Origin: Atrina japonica
Taxonomy: Eukaryota > Mollusca > Bivalvia > Pterioida > Pinnidae
Direction: 5' to 3'
Length of the DNA: 64,000 nucleotides
Assembly (NCBI GenBank): GCA_030159075.1
Contig: BROG01000251.1
Location: 586,501-650,500, forward strand
This document shows, in pieces, positions 58,501 to 64,000 of this stretch; within the stretch, counting starts at the first letter, position 1, and each line of letters starts with the position of its first letter. Below the pieces are notes generated by a model that did not search any database, was not told the origin of the DNA, and saw only the letters and a program-made list of their open reading frames with translations. A program made the translations under genes and the position numbers.

Positions 58501-59417
58501 TTCCAGTTTATTGGTATCTATAATTGTGGGATTTGATTTCCAGCTTATCGGTATCTATAATTGTGGAATTTGATTTCCAATTTATCTGTATCTATAATTG
58601 TGGGATTTGATTTCCAGTTTATCGGTATATATATCTGTGAGATTTGATTTCCAGTTTATCGGTATATATAACTGTGGAATTTGATTTCCAGTTTATCGGT
58701 ATCTATAACTGTGGGATTTGATTTCCAGTTTATCTGTTTCTATAATTGCGGGATTTGATTTCCAGTTTATCTGTATTTACAATTGCGGGATTTGATTTCC
58801 AGTTTATCTTTATCTACAATTGCGGGATTTGATTTCCAGTTTATTGGTATCTATAATTGTGGGATTTGATTTCCAGTTTATCAGTATTTATAACCGTGGG
58901 ATTTGATTTCCAGTTTATCGGTATCTATAATTGTTGGATTTGATTTGCAGTTTATCTGTATCTATAATTGTAGGATTTGATTTTCAGTTTATCAGTTTCT
59001 ATAACTGTGGGATTTGATTTTCAGTTTATCTGTATCTACAATTGTGGGATTTGATTTCCAGTTTATCAGTATCTATAATTGTGGGATTTGATTTTCAGTT
59101 TAGCAGTATCTATAATTGTGGGATTTTATTTTCTATCATTTATTAATTGCTATAAAGCTTTGTGTTAATTTTATGTATCTGATCAAGTTTAGCTTGTTCT
59201 AATATACTGACATGTGTTTCTTTAACATAACAATTAATCAATATATTATCCTCTTTCATACTTACAACGCTACAGGAAATATAGTCAGAAATTTCTTTGT
59301 TGGTGTAAACTGTTGGCCACAGTCGATCTGTTCCCACTGTGTCTGTGTTCTGGCTTTACCTTGTTCTGGTGTTCCCCAAGGCGTACCTTTTGTTACATGA
59401 AGCATGAAGTATGTGAC
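55423..59417 (-). CDS. ORMDL: ORMDL sphingolipid biosynthesis regulator, 3' part only
   Basis: ORMDL proteins are small ER membrane proteins that restrain serine palmitoyltransferase. Two minus-strand exons (59266-59417, 55423-55558) encode the C-terminal 95 residues of a usually 153-residue protein. Visible family motifs are [43 protein letters not shown] and [16 protein letters not shown] before TGA (vertebrates end INKY). The hydrophobic C-terminal stretch matches the last membrane segments. The upstream exon, with the MNVG...VNPNTR...SRGMWLTY part, was sought up to 64000 and not seen, so the gene is cut by the window edge. I cannot say which vertebrate paralogue (1, 2 or 3) it matches best. 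It is tail-to-tail with STK16. Confidence 0.93.
57126..57200. repeat. Short dispersed repeat of the TTAA type
   Basis: CATTTGGACTGGACTAAGTT, TTACAGAAGAGTCCATTGTT and the end GATGAGTTAA match 51481-51569. In the ORMDL intron. Confidence 0.65.
57455..59125. repeat. 37-bp minisatellite, split by ~450 bp, in the ORMDL intron
   Basis: Unit GGGATTTGATTTCCAGTTTA, TCGGTATCTATAATTGT. About 15 units in 57455-57989 and about 18 in 58441-59125. Some units in the first half form a repeated three-unit block. Confidence 0.93.
57990..58441. other. Unique insert within the 37-bp minisatellite
   Basis: About 450 bp of non-repeat sequence beginning GAAAAACAGCTGCTTTGTTT. No long frame, no terminal inverted repeats and no recognised family. 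Confidence 0.6.
59266..59417 (-). CDS. ORMDL: ORMDL internal coding exon
   Basis: Encodes [36 protein letters not shown] and [15 protein letters not shown]. It starts in phase 0 after TAG and ends two bases into a Leu codon with donor GTAAG. Confidence 0.94.
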
Positions 59418-60072
59418 CTAAAAAAAATAATTTATTAATAAACCAATTAGCAGTTTGTGTTCTATTTTAATGATGGGTGAGGAAATATGTACATGAGGCC
59501 CAAGGGGCCTTGAGATGCTCAACTGACAAAAGTCAATCATGCAACTATGCAAACGATATTTTCTGCTTACTTAAGTGACTTGATCTTCAACTCCATGACC
59601 TTTGAACTTTGTCACACTGATCCTTGGAAAATTTCTAACAACTTTTTAATAAGGTTGTAACAGTGTATCAATACAATGATACTTTGTAATATTATTCATG
59701 TTATTTCTGCCGATACAATATATCAACCCCCCCTCCCCCCCCAAAAAAAAAACATTGATATTTTTGGGAAAAATAAAATACGGAATTATATTAGTTCCTT
59801 TATTAGTATTTCAGTGTTTGTTGGTGTCACCTAAGCTCTACAAATCATCTCTTCTGCCTTAAATATGTTACCATTGTACAAGATGTAATAAATAATTATT
59901 AGTCCTACTTTCACTGTATCTGTGTTGCTCACTACTGTTTCAATGTTACACTGAATATTCCTAACAATATAATTTATCATGATACATGGTGATACACTTT
60001 TCTTATTTATCTTTGTATACAAAAGTCAATCATGATCCTTAAATAGTACTTAAGGGTTACAGCACAGTAGAT

Positions 60073-60812
60073 CGAAGGCCCGTTACTCCGCAAGCCCATT
60101 ACTCCAAAGGCCTGATACGTCACTGACAGTCATTTCCATTATGACATGAGGTTTTGCCCTTTACAGCCAACTCTATGGGACAATGTATTACTACAAATTG
60201 TCTGTTTATTGATCATCAATAATTCGAATTATTAATCTCAATTTGATTTTTACATCAATAAATGATCTGTAATTATTGATATCAACGATGGAATTGTTGA
60301 TATCAATGATTTGAGATGCTGATATCAATAAACTGAATTATTAATGTAAAAAATTCCAACCTATTTATTTATGAAATAAAATTGAATTATTGATATCAAA
60401 TATTCCAATCTGTTTTTGGAGATCAATAATTCAAATCTTTTATATCCTAATTTTAATTATTTATATCATAAATTTCAATAACTCGAACTTATTTATTGAC
60501 ATAAACATTTCTTTTTATTGATATCAATCAATTCACTCAGTTATTTATGTCAATAATTACTATTATTGAAATCATTAAATCGAACTAATGATATCAATAA
60601 ATACATGTACGTTCAAATAATTCAATATTTCGATTTAATAATTGATGTCAATATTTCAATTTATTGATAATTATTCAATTTATTAATATCAATAGATTAT
60701 TACTGATTTCAAAATTAATTGATTTATTGATATCAATAATTATTTAGGAAATTTAAACAGCATAATACAGGTTTTTCGGAGTAAAGGGCCTTCGGAGTTA
60801 CAGGCTTTCAGG
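60073..60812. mobile_element. Inverted-repeat element filled with spaced GATATC palindromes
   Basis: Each end has two copies of a GAAGGCCCGTTACTCCG-type motif (left: GAAGGCCCGTTACTCCG, AAGCCCATTACTCC; right, inverted: CGGAGTAAAGGGCCTTC, CGGAGTTACAGGCTTTC). The interior, about 60200-60750, repeats ATTATTGATATCAATAATT-like palindromes roughly every 30 bp. A ~55-bp direct repeat (TATCTTTGTATACAAAAGTC...) flanks it at about 59998-60052 and 60828-60884. Confidence 0.7.
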
Positions 60813-61624
60813 TAAGTACTTAACAACTTTCTTATATATCTTTGTATACAAAAGTCAATCATGTTCCTTAGATAGTACTAAACAACAGTACTGTGCCAAT
60901 TTGGGTACTGTTATAATAGCTGTAAAGACAAATATAAAATATCCTTTAGCTTCCCCACCAACTCCCTGACTCCAGAGTTTACTAAAGATAATATGATTGA
61001 GAAGACATTTATTCAGCATAACATTTAAGTAGATCTTCAAAAACTATCGGTATATTCATTTGAAAAATAACATACATGGAAGAGACAACATGGAGTTGCA
61101 ATAACTATGTGTTGTTTATCAGTTTAGCTCAATGCAGTCTTCTGAAAAATGAAACTGCGCATACATTAAACAGTAACACAAACGTTACCGCCATTTATTC
61201 ATCATTAAAGTAAACGAGGACTAAATTATACATAATTTCTAGCTACATGTAGCTGCTGTCGTACAGGCGGATGATACTGAACAATTACTGCAATAGGTCC
61301 CTATCACAAGTCATCAAGTCAAGAAAAATTTACAATTCACCAAGCCATTAAACAAAGTGGAAATATAAATTGTACATAAGTACAGAAGATTCTGCCTTGA
61401 GAAATCACCCTTTCTGTCGCTGACATGTTGTCTTTTAAGACAGGTGGGCTACCAAAAGAGTTTTTTTGTACAGAATTATTTAAGTGTTTTTCAAAAGTAG
61501 TCACAAAAGTGTTTTTCAAAACGTAGTCTCAAAAGACATGTGGTCCCTTATAACAGCGATCTCTCAAGACAGGTTCCATTGTATTAACTTAAGCAACCTA
61601 TTTTTAAGTGTAACTGTTAAACAA

Positions 61625-62253
61625 TGCAACTTCCAAAAACCAATCCTCGTTCAGATCGTTAATTTTGTCCGGTTTTCAGAGGGTTCGGTATTTGGAAGTT
61701 GACCGATAGTCAGTAATTCCGATCAGTTCTGGTTTTATACACTATTGTCCATTCTGGTTTTTATATGTATTGTATATTTGCCTTCATACCTCGTGTATAC
61801 CTCGTACATCGATAGGCATATGTTTGGAAATGAGAAATATGCCATGCCGTTAAAAAAATTAAGGCACCTTTGTTTAATTCCAATAGAAATCCTTTTTCAA
61901 ACATCCAATGATTACCTTTAATGTCAATCGAAACACAGCACGTTGTACAAACACGAAATGACCCGAGGCAAATTACTTTTATAGGTGGGAATATACAGTC
62001 GTGAAATCATGCACGTTAATGAATTCTGTCGCGGTTGAACAGGGTAGCAAAGTCACCACAGGTAAGGTTGGTATTCAGAGGGAATTTTAAGTACATTTCG
62101 CTGTGAAAATTTGTCTGGTGTTCATAATTCAGAGGGATCGGTTTTTAGAAGTTGTTTTTACTATAAAATAATAGAGGAAATTCCGGACCTTGGCAACATG
62201 ATCGGTATCCAGAAGTGATCAGTTTTTAGAAGGATCAGTTTTCAGAAGTTGCA
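61625..62253. mobile_element. TIR element, ~630 bp
   Basis: Left GCAACTTCCAAAAACCAATC(CTCG) and right GAAGGATCAGTTTTCAGAAG(TTGC) are inverted. Sub-terminal TTCAGAGGGTTCGG and TTCAGAGGGATCGG recur inside. No coding capacity seen. Upstream of the ORMDL exon at 59266. Confidence 0.6.
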
Positions 62254-62655
62254 CTGTATATCATATAAATGAAATTGTAGACCTGTAATATTCCAATATT
62301 ATATTTTAAGAAGCTCTGTCATGGAATTTCATGAAATTTTGTTTTTTATTAACACACGTCTAGTTTTAAAAAGCTCTTAGTCTAGCACTTAAGACAATTT
62401 TATAGTGTTTATATAAATCTATGCAGAGGAAAATACTGAATTTCAGGCAGTTTACTCAATTACATGTTTTAAGTTGATGCACTTACATTTATATGTTCAA
62501 CCCATAAAGTAATTGATCTTTCACAAAGGACTCGACACGGCACTCTTCGGCAGACATTTTCATGTCACAAATTAAATGGCCTGGCAAATGTCTACATTAT
62601 TATGACGTCACAATTGAATAACTTCAAAATGCAGACTGATAGCCAAGTGTCAGAC

Positions 62656-63560
62656 ATAGACAAAACTATACATAGGTTTCTATCCGTATCATCAGACTGC
62701 ACAAGATCAATTATCAAGTGCAGTGTGATGATACAGACAGAAACATTTGTGTGGTTTTGTTTTTATTACATGTCCCTTATCTATCTATTTGTATACACAA
62801 ATCTAAAATTCATTTCGATTTTGGTTGTATATTTACTTCTAAAAAAATACAAGACAGGATTGTTATTGCAAAAAAATTGGTATAGTTGGGGATATATGTG
62901 ATATATTGCCGAGAATAATATTTCAGAGACCGCATGGGATGAGTTTGTAATTGGCTTGAGATATCCAGTGGAGGTGCGGGATAAAGGTTCACAATTACAT
63001 CAGAGAAATGCTGTCTTACATGACAATGATTATTTCATATCTGAAAAACTAACTTTACGGGTTTAAATCACAATAGATGTAGGTAATTTCATGTTCAGAG
63101 ATATTTTGAATTATATATAATTGGTTTAGTTTTTATTAGACAATTTCAACAAAATTTCTATCACTGACAGTTCACATTGCTTTAATTTTAGGACATGTAG
63201 GACAATATGTTATTACATGTGTTATCATACAGTTACAATACAAAGTTCAATACGCCCATGCAATACGTAATGTCGTATTGCACTGTAGTTGGATATGGAA
63301 ATTTCGCCGGAGCTACTTTTCTAAATGGGATTCATGTCATCCAAAATATTTGATGGCATCATTACAGCGGATTAATTCTAAATTTGTGTACAAATATAAA
63401 AAAATAAGGGACATGTAATAAACTTATACAAAACCACACAAATGTGTTTGTTGTAGTGGATGGATTCATGAAATCTATACTTTTGAATTGAGTCCATCTG
63501 CTAAAAAGATTGTATGCAGTCTGATGAGACGGATAGAAACATATGTGTAGTTTTGTCTAT
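62656..63560. mobile_element. Foldback-like element, ~905 bp, arms of 160-190 bp
   Basis: ATAGACAAAACTATACATAG, TTTCTATCCG and ATCAGACTGCA (from 62656) are inverted at 63517-63560. Further in, TTGTGTGGTTTTGT, TTACATGTCCCTTAT and TTTGTATACACAAAT are inverted at 63376-63444. The 99-codon frame at 62602-62901 crosses the left arm and is not a gene. Confidence 0.75.
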
Positions 63561-64000
63561 ATATCTCCATTTTCAGGTAACATTAAACCTGTAGTAGAGC
63601 CAAAGTCTTACATCTCATCATAGATTTACATATACATTTATCGCAATTTATTTCTAGATTATTGCATGTAGAAGCATGTTACTTGATCACAAAATACATT
63701 AGCCATCTGTACAAATCAATCCATATATAATCTACCTGATTAAACACAAGAAAATTCAATATCACTCATAAACATCTGTACATAGTAACCGATTCCTAAT
63801 AAAAAGTATCACATTTCAGTTTTTACTGATATTTCTTTTCTTAGCAAAGTGCATATGTTACTTCAAACTTGTTATTGTGAACCTAGCTTTGATGTGTAAA
63901 ACAAGTTTGATTTTCATACTGTCACAAATTTTCCATCTACACTGTTACAAGCTTTTTTGTAATGGTACTTAAAGCTATACTGAATAATTTCATATGTTTC
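63561..64000. other. No feature seen
   Basis: AT-rich sequence with no recognisable exon, repeat or RNA gene. It presumably belongs to the upstream intron or promoter side of ORMDL. Confidence 0.3.

Noticed and set aside
62602..62901. 99-codon ORF with a hydrophobic C-terminal part
   Set aside because: It overlaps the left arm of the inverted repeat at 62656-63560.
59420..64000. Upstream ORMDL exon
   Set aside because: I looked on the minus strand for the conserved VNPNTR and WLTY segment and saw none; the exon probably lies beyond the window.

Overview
The window is eukaryotic and most likely comes from a bivalve mollusc. It is AT-rich, its genes are split by many introns with GT-AG junctions, and its spacers are packed with minisatellites, short inverted-repeat transposons and tRNA-derived SINEs. 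A 187-bp dispersed repeat present twice (750-936, 9436-9622) contains a stretch that I recall as very common in oyster sequence. The species cannot be fixed from the sequence alone. Three conserved protein genes can be reconstructed exon by exon. Every other open frame I examined looks like a repeat, a microsatellite or chance.

Layout. 1-8.6 kb is intergenic: a possible decayed LTR-like element (about 190-5269), (TA)n tracts and a 26-bp minisatellite. 8.7-27.8 kb, minus strand: a complete dynactin subunit 2 (dynamitin, DCTN2) gene of 13 coding exons and 403 codons. 27.8-31.3 kb: a head-to-head spacer with two minisatellites and two MITEs. 31.3-44.9 kb, plus strand: a complete serine/threonine kinase 16 (STK16) gene of 7 coding exons and 308 codons. 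44.9-55.4 kb: a tail-to-tail spacer with a tandem tRNA-like array, SINEs, MITEs and a microsatellite-bracketed inverted repeat. 55.4-59.4 kb, minus strand: the last two coding exons of an ORMDL gene, whose 5' exon(s) I did not find and which probably lie beyond 64 kb. 59.4-64 kb: three inverted-repeat elements inside or beside the ORMDL upstream intron.

The three genes are housekeeping genes (dynein-dynactin transport, a Golgi/membrane kinase, ER sphingolipid control). They do not form an operon and I see no functional link beyond adjacency. The more unusual content is the repeats: five unrelated minisatellites that share a 26-bp period, a 71-bp satellite of about 36 units in DCTN2 intron 2, a 44-bp satellite of about 48 units in STK16 intron 6, a clean insertion of a dispersed repeat inside a minisatellite unit, nested MITEs whose boundaries can be read to the base, a SINE with four tandem tRNA-like heads, and an element built of spaced GATATC palindromes. 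No CRISPR, rRNA or functional tRNA gene was seen.
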